Source: Silurus meridionalis | Lineage: Eukaryota; Chordata; Actinopteri; Siluriformes; Siluridae | DNA length: 64,000 nucleotides | NCBI RefSeq assembly: GCF_014805685.1 | Contig: NC_060886.1 | Span: forward strand, 12,172,608 to 12,236,607 | Direction: 5' to 3' | Shown here: positions 1 through 13,424 of the stretch, one piece after another | How positions within the stretch are numbered: position 1 is the first letter of the stretch | Layout: every line of letters starts with the position of its first letter | Position numbers and translations under genes: made by a program | Notes under the pieces: generated by a model | The model's database searches: none | Seen by the model: the letters and a program-made list of their open reading frames with translations, nothing else | Told to the model about the DNA's origin: nothing

Positions 1-2816
1 CAGGCAGAAAACTGTTTATCTTCAACATGCATGTCTTTCGTCACTCTGTGTGCTCACTAATTGTTCATCTCCTCACCACAGATATATTGCATGACCACCC
101 TTTTGGCTCTTCTAAAAGTTCCTGCAAGGTCTCCTTCCCATGACTCACTAGAGAGTATTATGATCAGGGCCTATTGACTGCACCTCCTGAGCTGAAGATT
201 GGATAGGCTGCTTGGTGGTGACCGACAGTCCACCTGTGATAATAGAAGCAGGCAGGGGGTCTGGGGAGCACTGGGCCTCAGCCTGCATCAACGACTCCCT
301 GATATGCCTCTCCATCCTGACACTGACAGACAGGCCTTCCCCTCTGACACTGCAGCCTGCCAAGCCCACAGGGCTCCTGCCACCCAAGTGGATGGATGAA
401 GAAATGGATGGGAAGATGGATGGATCAGCTAGTTTGACGGATGGATGGTTCCATGTGTTTGAAAAAAAATGCAAGGAGTGCCTAAGGAAATTTCCACGGC
501 TTAAACTCATAAACTCATTTTCCCTCCTGCTTTAGTGTGAAACTCTGTTAAGGAAAATAAACAATTTGAGACAAGTATTTTGTGTAAAGCAATGTTTGCT
601 TCTCAGCGGAGAGTCTGTTTTTCATTATGGCTGTGCCATGTCTGGCAAGGCTTCAGCTGAAAGCAAGAAACAAACACAAAAGATTGGACTATGCATGGGC
701 TGTAATAGAGTTATCTAGGTCTTTGTTCTTTAATGCCACACAGCACATAGCCAAAATGTTCCGAGACAGCAGACCCTCATACACAACTATGTATTGGAAT
801 TAGACTGCTCTGTGTGTGTGTAGGTGTGTATATTAAGTATGGCGATGGTGGGGGGGGTCCCTCAGGAGAGCCGTGTTTCAGCACCTTGTCTCCTTTTTTG
901 TTATAGCGCTGACAGAACGGGAGGGAATGAGTGCAGGAGGGAGGAGAGTATTCTGTTTTCTCACTCTCCTCCACTGTCTTCACTTTTTCTCCATTATATA
1001 TTCATAATTGAATGGGTTAAAGTTGATAGTTGTGGCTGTAGCAAGGCAGCAGTGTTGCACTTATCACTTAGGAATGTTTCAGTCCATGCTTACAGAACAC
1101 AGTTTGATTCACACACAAGACAAAGAAGGATAGGTCATGTACATTTTATGCTCCTACAAGCTTCAAACTCTTTAAGAACCTCTTGTGAGAGTGAAAGGCA
1201 CCAAGGTCCCAGTACAACCAAGCAAATTTAGTTTACTTTTTACGAGTTTGTAGTTGTAGGATTATTATTTATCATTCAGTCATTTATTGGTTTAGGATAT
1301 CATTACCCAGCATCTGCACATTGGGCAACATTAATGACTGCTGTGTCACTCAGACTTTGCACAGTCATCATTGATGAGTAGGGAGAAAGTTAAACTGCAG
1401 TCTAGAAACATTCTAGAGCACTAAAGTCACAAAACGTGTTTTTGAGATGAGTATATGAGATGTTGATATATTAGCGAGTGAGCGACAGAGCAGGACAGTA
1501 TTAACTGATTAACGCTGCTTGTACCCTCATTCATTACTGTGCATCATTTTGCTTTTTTCTATACACTTCCTTTGCTCGTGTGCCATCATATACAATACAC
1601 TACACATTGTACTGTATACAATGTGTTTCTAATGCAAATTGTATTACACCCAGAAATCAGTGAAAACCATTGAATGTAATTTCAGTGTTATCTTTTTGTG
1701 TTCATAAACAAAACGGGTTTCAATAAGCAGATGCAGGCAGAACGATGTTCAGACAAAGAAGAGGGTAGAGTTTCTGAACTGACCAGAGTTTGTTGGGGGT
1801 TTATGATGTACACTGCAGCCAAAGCATGACTTCAGTGGCCAACAATTCGATTAAGTGCACCACAGCATCGGATCAGAAAACATCTGCACTGAACATGACA
1901 ATTGTAATGCAGTCTTATACGCTATATACCACGATACTGAAGCACCATAAACAGACACATGCAAGTGATAAACATTCTATGAATGTGCAGTATACCTACA
2001 CATTTAATGATTATGTATCATCAAAATAGTCAATATGCAATTGTTTTTTGGCTGTTGAGCTTTTACAGACATGATTCTAGTCAGAGGCATATGTGAAGTC
2101 AATACATCGCTGATTTGTAGGTTAGCAGCAAAATCTCAAGGTTCAGTGGCATAAACACAGCCAAGAACAAACATTTTAGCATTTGCATGCAGTTAGGAGG
2201 ACAATTAAAGTACACAATAGATTGCTTGGAGACTGGCAGGATCTGATTTTATGGCCTGTTGTTAGCAGCTCTGTTTCTCAATAACAAAGAAGAGAAAAGT
2301 CCAGGCATACACAGCACAGCTGGAATCTCCTTTTGTATCCTAACAATGCTGCTCAGAAATTAGTCTATTTTTTTTTTTAACAAACTGTTAACATTTTAGG
2401 TGAATAACTACATAATGGTTGTTGCTTATACAGATTGCCCTGTTTTTATATATAAACAATGGATTTTTTTTGTGAAAAAAGAAGAAAATTCTGAACTTCT
2501 TGTCTTCTGTTTGTATTATTATATCAACATATCCACATAAATATACTAAGCCAAAATATAAAGATTTAGACCAGATTATCTTTAGGACTATGAAAGATTT
2601 TTGCAGTTCCTTGTGTTTAAGAAACAATGCAATTAAATTGTCATAATACAGGTACACAGCAGCAAAGAAGTGCAAATACTAGCATTGCGCAGATAACCAT
2701 ATAAATATATAAACAACAAACAAATTATAATATGCTGAATAATAAGCAGAAGCTGTTGTGCAACTACACTAAGAATATACATATATTCATTTGATATATA
2801 GGAGAAAAGAAAAATG
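1..2816. other. Gene-free sequence, nothing recognised
   Basis: I see no exon with a protein I recognise and no complete mobile element. Open frames here are short, lack family motifs and are not conserved-looking. The sequence is AT-rich with minor low-complexity patches such as GGAT-like repeats near 400-425. Confidence 0.5.
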
Positions 2817-2931
2817 TGGATAATTATAACTATATATAATTCTAAATTCATAGCAAATGCTACAATATCTTTTATCTTCATTTTTCAGCATTTGCTATGA
2901 ATTTAGAATTATATATAGTTATAATTATCCA
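2817..2931. repeat. Perfect 45-bp inverted repeat (hairpin)
   Basis: Positions 2817-2861 and 2887-2931 are exact reverse complements, separated by a 25-base loop. Pairing stops on both sides (2816/2932 and 2862/2886 do not pair). The arms are AT-rich and carry no coding frame. It could be a foldback left by template switching or a tiny foldback element; no target duplication is obvious. Confidence 0.9.
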
Positions 2932-3261
2932 GAGATGATTCAGGATGTATAGAGTGTAGCAGAAGTGCATGATGATTACTTGAAGCAAAATCAGTAACGG
3001 TGTAGTAAAGTTCACTTGGGTGATGGTATTTGGTCTTGAAACAGTTTGTGACTGGGATGTTAGGAGTCCCTGACGAGTTGGTTATTCTGCTCACAATTCG
3101 TAATTAATTGTTAAATGTTAATTGTGTTGAATTGTAAATCATGATTATTATTGTTATTATAAAAAACTCCCAATTTGCATGGTAAATTGGTACAGTGTAC
3201 TTACACCTAACAAACATATGATGAGACTGAATATGCCCCAATATTATTAGTGATGCTTTCA
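2932..3261. other. Gene-free spacer
   Basis: AT-rich sequence between the hairpin and the compound microsatellite. I see no feature in it. Confidence 0.5.
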
Positions 3262-3360
<99 letters not shown>

Positions 3361-3385
3361 TGTATATATACACTGTATATATACA

Positions 3386-3450
<65 letters not shown>
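3262..3450. repeat. Compound (TG)n-(TA)n microsatellite with CACTGTA units
   Basis: A TG run (3262-3288) passes into a TA run, which is interrupted around 3357-3393 by three copies of a unit containing CACTGTATATA; TA then resumes to 3450. Long apparent reading frames of alternating Tyr-Ile or Cys-Val across it are artefacts of the dinucleotides. Confidence 0.95.
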
Positions 3451-3452
<2 letters not shown>

Positions 3453-6400
3453 GTACATATTAATAAAATCTGGACTTCTTGACTAGGATAAATTGTAAAC
3501 ACCTCATTGCCTTCTGTGATCAATCATTTTAGTTTGCAATTTATTATTTTACATAAATGTTTTGGGTGTCTTTAACGTTGAATATATTAATCATTTCATA
3601 TACTGTCTTTTACATAACTCTCGTCCAAGACTTCAAAATTTCATGGGTTAGCATATCTGACTATTCCTGAGTACAGACCACCCTCTAGTGGACAGTGGTA
3701 GACGATCAGTTTCATCCTGGTTTAGCTAAAACCTCACAGACAGAAACAATTAGGCATAATGAAATCAGCAGACCATCCGCAGCCACACTAGGAGGATTGG
3801 TACATAATGAATCAGACCAAAACCACAGAGCCACGGGTGAATGGTCCAGCTTAATGGAAATGATATAAGTGATTAGCCTTTAATGTTCAGTGAATGAGGA
3901 TATCAAATATCATAGGCCACATGTACTAAAGAATATCAGGAGGTGCACGTTAAGGACAACGACACACCAATGGAAACAATCATCATTCCTGCATAATCAG
4001 AGTCTGTTAAACAAAACAAAAAAAAACACTGCAAAACAGTGGAGGTTCGTAACATTGTAAGTAGAGTACTATAGAACCTAAATGTAAATAATGTGGTCTT
4101 TTAGTGCCATCTGGAAAAGATTGGGTCTGGGTGCCTGATACATGAGGGGCTTTCATTATAGTATTCATTTGTACTTCCTTGGAATCTGAATGAGATTATG
4201 TAGTGTGGAGCTGAGAGTGTATTCTAAATAAACAGCACGACTAAATGTAGATTAGGAATATATGCTTAAACGATAATGGATTTACAAGTCTTAATCCCTT
4301 TTACAGTTTTCTAATTTTCCAGATACTGAAACTAGTCTGAGGGGGTGAGTGCACAGCTCTGCGGGAGTCGGATCTGGCCAGGGTTTCCACCATCATTTTT
4401 AAAAGGATAGAATCGAGAAAGGGGGGCAAAGTGAAGCAGAAAACAGCCAAGATTCCCATCATACTGAACCTAGACAGCAATGCAAGCAGGGATGTTTGAT
4501 TGCAGAGACTTTTTGAGAGCATTTGTTACTGTTGTCAACTGTTGGCTCTCATATGGACACCTGATGGCTCCCATTATCCTATTGTTTCAGTCTCACTGAA
4601 TGCAGACTATCAGACTGTCCTAATTGCTAAACAATGTTTGCATCTTTTCCCTGTCACAATCTATAAGATTTTAACAAAGTACCAAGAACCAATGTGTATC
4701 ACTGACATGTCAAGCTCATGTCTTGATTAAGTAGGGGATATCTCTGCTGGGAATAACAGCTGGAAAAACCTGAGTGGCCTGAACACTCTTTCCTTTCCTC
4801 AGTCCCACTTCCTGTTTTTCCCATTTGAGACCCCTTACAACCGTCTGTTCATCAGGCTTCCTGTTTATCTTCTCTTTTTAGCACTAGTTTTCAGCTCCTG
4901 TAATCCAGACAGTTAACCTCAATATATATTTGACAAGCCTTATGTACATTATATCTTCAGGATCTGTTTTAACCTGGTCAAGGTTGAACCAGATACCTAG
5001 AGCTGTGAGGCAGCAAACCTACAATGTTTAGAGTTATGTGACTGAATTAAAAGTAAGCAAAATGTTTTTCATTGACTCGATTGAAAACCCATTTTTACTC
5101 CAGACCCACTTCTGTCCATGTGTGTTTTAAAATATTTTTTTGTCACACACAGGCAATGACACATGCCAAACATATTTATAAAATAAGCCTTTGAAACCAT
5201 CTCATACTGTTTTCACTGATCTGTTGCCCACTAGAGAAAATACTGCTTTTGCCAGTCAAAAAAAACAATGTATATGGATTCTATGCAGGCACAGAAGGTA
5301 ATTTTCTGGTATACAAAGCCTGGGTTCTTGGAATAGTGCTGTCTGTCATGGACTTTGCACACATCTGAACCAATAAAGACCAGGTGATGGGCTCTAGGAT
5401 CAGAGAGAAGTCAGAAGCAACATTGACATACTGACATGTAACCATAGATGAGTGATAAGAGAGTGATCGATGGAGAGTTGCTGAATCCACATGGTCTCAG
5501 CAGTCATATTCAATCAGTGGTCAGCTTCTGAACATCCAAAGGCAGTTTTGGACTAATCATACTTCCTCCAAGAGTGCATGCAGTGCCATCCTAACAGCTG
5601 AGACTGCTTAGGCAGATTGCTGAGTCAAATTAGTTGGTCTAATGAAAACGTAAAGGTATGATGTGAATTTGTGATTGTAATCTTATAAAGTGTTTTTCTT
5701 CCTTTCTCTCTCTGCTGTCTTGCCATTCATCTGGCACTGATTTCTCTAAGTTGTCAGCCTTCAACCACTGGAACTATTCCATACTAGTGCTAAGAGGAAA
5801 GAAGCAAAGCAAAGAGAGGGAAAATTAGAGAGAAGCAGAAGATCAGACAGAGATCAAGAGAATGTAAGAGGAGAAAGGGAGACACAAAGTGAAAGGGATA
5901 GCCTGCACTAATTAGGGATCCTTTACAAAGCCAAGAGGAAGTGGGGCTGCCAGGTCAGCTTTCCTCTGCGATTCCTCATAGTGGCTGTGTTGAGAGCGCC
6001 TGGGGCTTGGCCCCCTTCACTGGAGCTCCCCAAGTGTGAGGTGCCAAGTCCAATATCCCCAATTTCTCTTCTCTTCTTTTGGAGTCCTGCTTTGCTGGGG
6101 GACAGTGGAGGAAGAAAGAGAGGGAGATCTCAGGTTGATGTTTTTCCACACGCTTGTCTAAAAGAGGCAAGATTACAGTCCTGTCTTGAGTTATGTGCTG
6201 ACTTGTTAATCTGACTTTCTTTCATAAAGGCAAGAGAAGGTCCTAAATACAATTTGTCAGTAATATTCCTAAACTTGAAAATCAATGAACATAAATGCAT
6301 ACAGAGCGCACAATGTCCAGCAACTGTATGAAATATGCATATAAAAACAAACACCTGACAGATGTTCACATGCTGCTAGCATAACCTAACTCATAAGTCC

Positions 6401-7057
6401 TGTCCATTTGTAGGCTACAGTGTAGAAAGAGCAACTTCTCCCAAATATGTTCAGTAATGTCTTTCAGACTTTTGCACATCAATTTTAAAAGTACCTATGC
6501 ACTTTGTGCAATGTGCAGTGCAGATGTGAAGCCGATTTAGAATCCAGCTATGAGTGGTGTTCACATTTTTATCTGAGCGCATTAAAAACAGATAAAAGCG
6601 ACAGCATGCTTTAACTGGCTGAGCTGACAGGTTTGTGAGGTTTGCCATAAAGTGCTTGGAGGGAAACTGAGAATAAGAAGAGGACAGAGTTATCACCTCA
6701 GGAAGACCTTTATACAAATCTTTCTATATACAATTGAGCAAATAAAATGCTCTATTTCTAAATGCATTTGAAGTCAGTCTGAGTACTACATTTACTCCTA
6801 TATATACAGACATACATTAATACTCCTATTCAGGCTATGATTTTGATGCATTTTTGTCTACATAAAATATCTTTACAAATTTCTTTCTTTATTCTCTCTG
6901 TTGTCATGCTAATAAAATTATTTCAACTATATATTTTTAAAATAGATCATTTGCACATGCCTTAGTGTAAGCCATCATGTTAAAAGAGATTAGACATTTT
7001 TGTCACAACATCCACACAGGCATACAACATAATCAACAAGATAAGCACATGTGTAAT
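3451..7057. other. Gene-free sequence, nothing recognised
   Basis: Open frames in this stretch are short and show no domain or splice structure I can defend. There is a purine-rich patch near 5790-5900. I cannot assign any part to a gene or a named repeat. Confidence 0.45.
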
Positions 7058-7236
7058 GTAATACATTTACATTTGCATTTATGGTGGCATTTGGCAGACA
7101 CTCTTATTCCAGAGCGACTTACAACTGAGCATGGAAGGGTTAAGGGCCTTGCTCAAAAAACCCAGCAGTGGCAGCTTGTTGGTGGTGGGATCCAAAGTCC
7201 AATGCTTTAACCACTGAGCTACCACCTCCCTGGTCT
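7058..7236 (-). mobile_element. tRNA-derived SINE, copy 1
   Basis: Read on the minus strand, the right end begins with a tRNA-like head (GTAGCTCAGTGGTTAA, resembling a pol III A box). It continues through GAGCAAGGCCCTTAACCC and ends in the fish SINE tail with TCTGCCAAATGCC and TAAATGCAAATG. The B-box region is damaged (GACTTTGGATCC). Related copies occur at 17268, 55085, 57505 and 63716. Confidence 0.75.
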
Positions 7237-8458
7237 AATAAGTGTCTACTGTGCTGTCCCCATTTTTAAATTTTTTTTTATTCCAGCATTAGATATCCAA
7301 CATAGAAGACTGAATATGATTTTTAATAAGTGGACAGTGACATGTATATCAAAGAAACGTTGTTAATAGTTTTATGTGAGCTAGTTTTTAATGGTTTCTG
7401 TTTCTACTTTTATCTCACCTACTGTATATTTAGGTAGGAACAGTTGATGATAAACATCAAGCGTCCTGTCATACTGTCAATGTCATATAGAACTCTCATA
7501 TTCAGGAATAACAGTAAATAAAAACATAGGGATTATTTTGGATTTTGTTATTTCTTTGGTGAAACAGATATTCACACAACATGTTTAGTGCAAGTAGGTC
7601 TGGTCCAAGAGATGCTGGAAATCTTTAGCACAATTTAGGCTTGTGGAATAGAAATGGTTTGCGACACAAGGATTAATCCTAAGGCTAGTAAGAATCACAT
7701 AATACAGACTTTTTCATCTCCAAAGATTTTCATCTTGTCCCCTTACTGCAGAAAAATAACTGTTAATAATACTACTAATAATAATAACAGTTTTTTTTAT
7801 TTGCAAGACATCTTTGCATTTAAGTCTATATTTAAAGCGGAAAGCAAATGTCTGATGCTGCACACAGAGTAATGTGAGCAGTCTGTGATCAAGTTTTAAT
7901 AAAAAAAGGGTAGGACTAGATTTTAGTCAGTGATGGATGACACAAAACATATGAAAGGGCAAGCAAGGCTTAAAACCCTCAAATGCTAATCTTGATTGAA
8001 GGTCATGGTAAATAATAGTCTTGGGCAATATAAATCAGAGACTTTGTTATGTCCCCTCAGCTTTGTTTCTCCAGTAACACTCACTCATTGTCTATACTGA
8101 GAACTTGGCTACAAGAGCGTGAAGGTACAGGCAAACAGAAACAATAAGGCTGGAACATGAGTACAAGTGATCAAGAAGGCGAGAGAAGAGCTAGTTTGTC
8201 AAAGGCCCTTTTCATCCTCTCATAAATACCAAATGACTAAATAAAATCTCTCATCCTCACAGAGGCAGATCTGGTCAACTCATGAATGAATGTTATGCTG
8301 TGGTCACATATGAGCTCTCAAGAGGACACAGAACATAGAAACAGCACATATAATGTACTGAATATGAACGATTTGCACAATGTGTTGATTTAAAACCTTT
8401 ATATAATTTTTTGTATTCCTTAGTTCTATATTTCCCATATTAAACAATATTTTTACCC
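7237..8458. other. Gene-free sequence
   Basis: AT-rich sequence with no recognised feature between the SINE and the LINE-like tail that follows. Confidence 0.45.
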
Positions 8459-8592
8459 TGTATATATTGCATTATTTATTTGTCTGGTTTACATTATGTC
8501 TGTACTTTCTCCTGCCCTGGAAGCTTCTGATGTCATGTCAAATTCTTTGTGTGTAAGCACACTTGGTAATAAAGCTAATAATTTTATAGAAA
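8459..8592 (+). mobile_element. Truncated LINE-like 3' tail
   Basis: The stretch ends in CACACTTGGTAATAAAGCTAAT, which resembles the conserved 3' end of fish L2-type retroposons (a motif like CTTGGCAATAAAGCTGATT). Only about 130 bases remain and there is no coding part. The family assignment is from memory of the tail pattern and is tentative. Confidence 0.5.
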
Positions 8593-9639
8593 TCGGCCAA
8601 TATTGAATGGTCTTAACAATAAATCATGGAATCAATCAAATTAGCAAGAAATAAACAAATAGATAGTATGAGATAACCATTGATTTCTTTAAAAGATTAA
8701 TAAAAATGGCTTCGAACAGTTGATGAGTTTAAATATCTTGTTCATTCACTCATGTGTTAGCTTGAATCTTATGCAAAAGTACATGACTGTACTTTTGGGT
8801 AAAAAAAAGATTATGTAAGTAATTTTCCATGTACATAGATCTTCCTGACCAGTTCAAGCAGCAATAGTAAATGAGCAAATGATTGCACATGAGGTCTCAG
8901 GAAACCATTAGTGTAATTCTGGCTAATGATTTGTTGGTAAGACCATTAAAGTTTAATATTTTAAGCAAGGCTAATTTTATTTCCCCAGAGGTGTATATGA
9001 TAACATATTTAACAATTTAGTTTTATTTATATATTGGAGTTAAAGATTTAAAACTGCATATTATAACTATTTAGTTCTCCATTTACAATGAAAATTGCAT
9101 AAGTTGACAGTTGGAAGCAATGGCTGGGTTTGCTCTGTTTCCCAGAAGGCTTAAAAACTTCATTTAAATCTCTTGTCTGTGCATGTACTGAGAGAGAGAG
9201 GAAGGGGATTACAAAGTGATGCAATCCTGAGCAGCTGATGAAGGAGCTAAGCCTTAAAGCAAAACACTATAATCGTACATAATAAAGGCCAGGAAAGCTG
9301 ATAGTCTGTTCATTACTACTTTGCTCACATCTTTGTAGGAGAAAGCTCCTGCTGTTAACGGAAAACAGGTGTAAAGCACCCCTGGGGTTTAAGGAAACAC
9401 ATTCTCACACACATGCTAGGAGAAAAGTCTGATTTTGTACACACCAAAGGAAGTCATATGTCACCTGTGTCTACACTCTCACTGCTCTGATACCCAATGG
9501 TGAAAATGTACAAGAGAATAAAGGTGAGATTGAGGCTGAGTGACAGTTTCTCAATTAATTCGATGGTCATTTACTTTTCTCCTCCTTTCAGCTCGCTCAT
9601 CAGGGACGAACTTACTTATAAAGAACATATTTGAGACAA
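8593..9639. other. Gene-free sequence
   Basis: I see no exon, RNA gene or recognised element here. A short AG run lies near 9190. Confidence 0.45.
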
Positions 9640-9697
9640 TGTTCATTGTTAAAAGCACTATACAAATAAAAATGAATTGAATTGAATTGAATTGAAT
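9640..9697 (+). mobile_element. Retroposon 3' tail with TTGAA repeats
   Basis: AAAGCACTATACAAATAAA is followed by four tandem TTGAA-type pentamers. This is the common 3' end of a fish non-LTR element or SINE whose tail is a pentamer repeat. Only the tail is recognisable. Confidence 0.6.
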
Positions 9698-9960
9698 AAT
9701 ATGTGTGGTTCCAGGTTCTCTCCTTAATACAGCTCAATAAAGCGTACAAAAAAAATCAGCTAAGTGATGAGGGATCATGTGTTTGTAGTGTAGCTCTAAA
9801 AATATAAGAAGAAGACTTGCATCTTTTAACTTCTGTTTCAAAAATGTAATATGATTATGTTCAAGAAAACAGATAAAACCAGAATTTTACAGTCTCCACT
9901 CTAGTTAATAACTAGGTAACATTAATATTTAATAGTAATTCAGTACTCGTTAGTGATGTT

Positions 9961-9962
<2 letters not shown>

Positions 9963-10004
<42 letters not shown>
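9963..10004. repeat. (TC)n microsatellite
   Basis: About 21 uninterrupted TC units. Confidence 0.95.
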
Positions 10005-10007
<3 letters not shown>

Positions 10008-10595
10008 GTTTTATCATAAAACCAGCAAATTCCAAAAACTTGCTCTCCTTAGTGGAAAGATACAGCCCAATAAGGGGGATTCAGTGGGTCTTTTCCTTTA
10101 CAATACACATTCTCATACTTACACGCATAATGGTCACATCTGCTATTCAATTAAATTAAAAAGCAAAAGCCAAATAAAAACAATCTCTTTGCTTCACTCT
10201 GTTCTTTACACACAACATATAAAGAAAAAAATGAATGATCGAGGTCCTAAAAAATGTCAATCTTGTCTCTTTATGTGCAGCTGTAATAAATCAAGTGTCT
10301 GATTTTGATCAGGGGTGCTGTCTAAGCTCTGTGCTGCATTATGATCACATATCATTCACACATCAGGAGAAGGATGCAATGAAAACACCAGCCATTTCGA
10401 AATCCCTGCAGAAGAGAAAGCAAAAGAATCAAACATTTACACAAGTGATAAATAATTATGCACTGATACATGACTAATTAATTCTCTAATGAATTAAATG
10501 TGAGCAAGAGAGCTGAAAAGCTGAAAGGAATTTGCATCAGCAAGAAAGCAGGGTGTATAACACTAAAGCAACTCAAAAACATGCCAGAGTCAGAT

Positions 10596-10598
<3 letters not shown>

Positions 10599-10650
<52 letters not shown>
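10599..10650. repeat. (TC)n microsatellite
   Basis: About 26 TC units, the second such run within 700 bases. The flanks do not resemble those of the first run, so this is probably not a duplication. Confidence 0.95.
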
Positions 10651-10654
<4 letters not shown>

Positions 10655-10904
10655 GCACTCTTTAACACACAGTTAGGTCTGTGGTCAACTTTTGATCAAG
10701 ACTTCTCTTTCATGGTTTCCTTTCATGATCCTAAATACACACAAGTGCACACTTTTTAATGGCTTTTCCTGGACAGGTTCTCTGTCAGGTTATATAAGTG
10801 CAATATACAACTTATTGTTCAGTGCATGTGGACATTTTAGTCTGCATTGATTGATTTCCTCTGCAGTCTTTCAAACAACTCAATTCAAAATCAGGACAGG
10901 GATA

Positions 10905-10905
10905 T

Positions 10906-10964
<59 letters not shown>
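10905..10964. repeat. (CA)n microsatellite
   Basis: About 30 CA units; apparent Cys-Val frames on the minus strand are artefacts. Confidence 0.95.
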
Positions 10965-10969
<5 letters not shown>

Positions 10970-13361
10970 TCACAACTAATACTGAGCTCATTCTTTTGTT
11001 CGTTTTAGCAATTTCACTGAAACGTGAATGATCTAATGCATTCTTTCCCAATATAGATGCAGTCCAATTTTTTTTTTTTATAAAAGAGAGATGTTCGTTC
11101 ATTGTCTTCTGATCAGAACACAATGTATTGGTTTATTGCTTTGACATCAATTTTAATCATGCAGAAAAGAAAACACCTGGCTTTTTGGATGAATGACTTT
11201 GATTTGGACCCTGGCCACTGTAATTAAAAAAAAAAAAAAAAAAAAAAAAGAATTCCATTCAAGCTAAAATTTCAGTGCTGACGTCATATAGACATTTGAT
11301 TGGAAGATAATCTAAACTCCCTCTTTAAAACATTTATCGCTAAAAATATTTGTAGGCATAATTTACAAGACATAACATATCTACAGGGAAACCTTGTTTA
11401 AAAATATACAAAGCAGACAACAGAATCAGCTATTACCCTCTCTCACACACACACACACACGCTGGAAAGATTTCATTCATCAGTGTAAATGAAATGCCAG
11501 TTTTACTATCTTGACATTGGTATTTTAACACTTTATCTTATGTGCCTAAAATAAATGTAGGCTTTTTTTAACAATACATTTAATGTTACTTTGTTTCCTT
11601 TTCCAATATAACAATATATTTCCTCTAATCTTGTTTAGCAATCACATACACACGCTATACATGAGTAATTTTTTTTTTAAACATATCCATACTTAAATGT
11701 ACTTAATTACTATTAAATAAGAATTAGATGATTAATAGTCAGAGATTTTTATGCAACTCAGTTGAGACTCAAATGATTTATGAATATTAATTATTATGAA
11801 ATCAAGTGAAATTTAATACCATCTTTTCATGTGAATCAAATTATTACATGTCATATTTATTTTGTATTACTTAGTAGTTTATTAGTTATTTAGTATACAA
11901 ACTATTTTGTGAGTCTAAATAAAAATGTAAGAAACATAATTATGTTTTTTCTATGAAAATGATTAGTATTAATTGTAATACATACCGTAAACATGTATAA
12001 AACCCCAAAGTAGAATTACGTATGTACTTTCCACTAACTATTATTTCAACATAATTACCTACATAACGTTACACTCATGTAATTATATCCACTATGTTGC
12101 TTTTTTTTGTAAATAACGAAAATGCAAACGTTTCTTTATTAACTAGAAATATTACATAGTCTAATAAAGCTAAAAAACTTTTTAGAAGAGCTGTCCAGAG
12201 TGCTGAACTATCACCAATGACATTAAATTTATTTTTAAAAAATTGCTTAGGTTAGAAATTAGGTTAAATTCTATGCAAATTCACCACAGTATTACAGATT
12301 ATTGTTTTCTCTATACAAATGAACATGATGGAAGCTGAATTCAGCTAAACATCTACATAAATTTACATGAGGGTAAGGGAGATGTGTTTAAAATTTTATT
12401 TCATACAAATCAAACTACTGAAAAATTAGCCAGTGTCTCTAACAATTAAAACTTTGGTAAACTAATTAAATAAATTATTATGCAACATGAGACACAGCTG
12501 GTATAAGTTGATTAAAAGTAATTTTCACTAGTGATGAGTGTGAGCACCTAGACTGAGTTAATACCAATTTCTTTTATTATTATTTACGTATTTAAGTAGA
12601 CTCATCTCACATACTGTCTATATTAAATGAAATTTAATAAACATTTCAACTAAATATTATTCCCCTTATATGCTAAAGCTCAGCAACAAGCAAAAATTGA
12701 ACAATTACACCAACTATTAGTTTCTGGGAGCACATTAGTAATCACATTTGCACCAAAACAACGTGTTTTTCTTATGAACTTCCTTTTTTATAAAATGTTG
12801 GATGTTGAGGTCATGACTGTGTTCTTCAAATAGAGTAATCTACCAAAATAAATAAGAAGAAGAAAAAGAAGGAGAATGTCAAGTAATTCTAAGAGCTCAA
12901 AAAAGACATTTGATTTAGGCTATTCACAGACACATGCCCACCACACAGCAGTGAAGGGTAAGGAATCACATTTAAGTGAGAAGATGTGTTCCTGATTCAT
13001 ACATTATTGAGCAGCAGCCAATGTTATTTTGGCTCAGAGTGATGTGGAACAAAGAGACAAAAGTGAAAATCATTCAACCTTGCAGAGGGAACTAAATCTA
13101 GTTTTAGTAGTGTTGTTGTGTATACGTGGGGGGTTTGGGGTTGAGGTAAAGGCAGAGATATTTTGACCAGGTCGGTAGAAATCTATATCACATATCACAA
13201 TCCAATACATATGTTGTGGCCCGATGGTGCTGTAGCCTGAGGGTAAAAGCAGCAACAGCAGCTTGGAGGTGGGTGGTGGGGGGTTTTCCAACAGGAATTT
13301 TAAAAGAGGCTACAATTTGAAAGGCAATGTGAACTGAGAAGAGGTGATCAAAGATGAGAAA

Positions 13362-13364
<3 letters not shown>
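10965..13364. other. AT-rich gene-free sequence
   Basis: Contains a 24-base A run at about 11226-11249 and a short CA run near 11445. It is strongly AT-rich from 11,500 to 12,700. No coding or RNA feature is supportable. Confidence 0.5.

Positions 13365-13421
<57 letters not shown>
13365..13421. repeat. (GT)n microsatellite
   Basis: About 28 GT units, followed by a purine-rich patch. Confidence 0.95.

Positions 13422-13424
<3 letters not shown>

Noticed and set aside
824..1231. 135-codon plus-strand frame
   Set aside because: No domain or family resemblance, no intron structure, and ordinary intergenic composition.
2817..2931. MicroRNA precursor
   Set aside because: Perfect 45-bp pairing, AT-only character and a position outside any known transcript do not fit a conserved precursor; kept as an unexplained hairpin.
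3104..3523. Open frames of repeated Tyr-Ile and Cys-Val on both strands
   Set aside because: They are translations of TA and TG dinucleotide runs; there is no start context, domain or splice structure.
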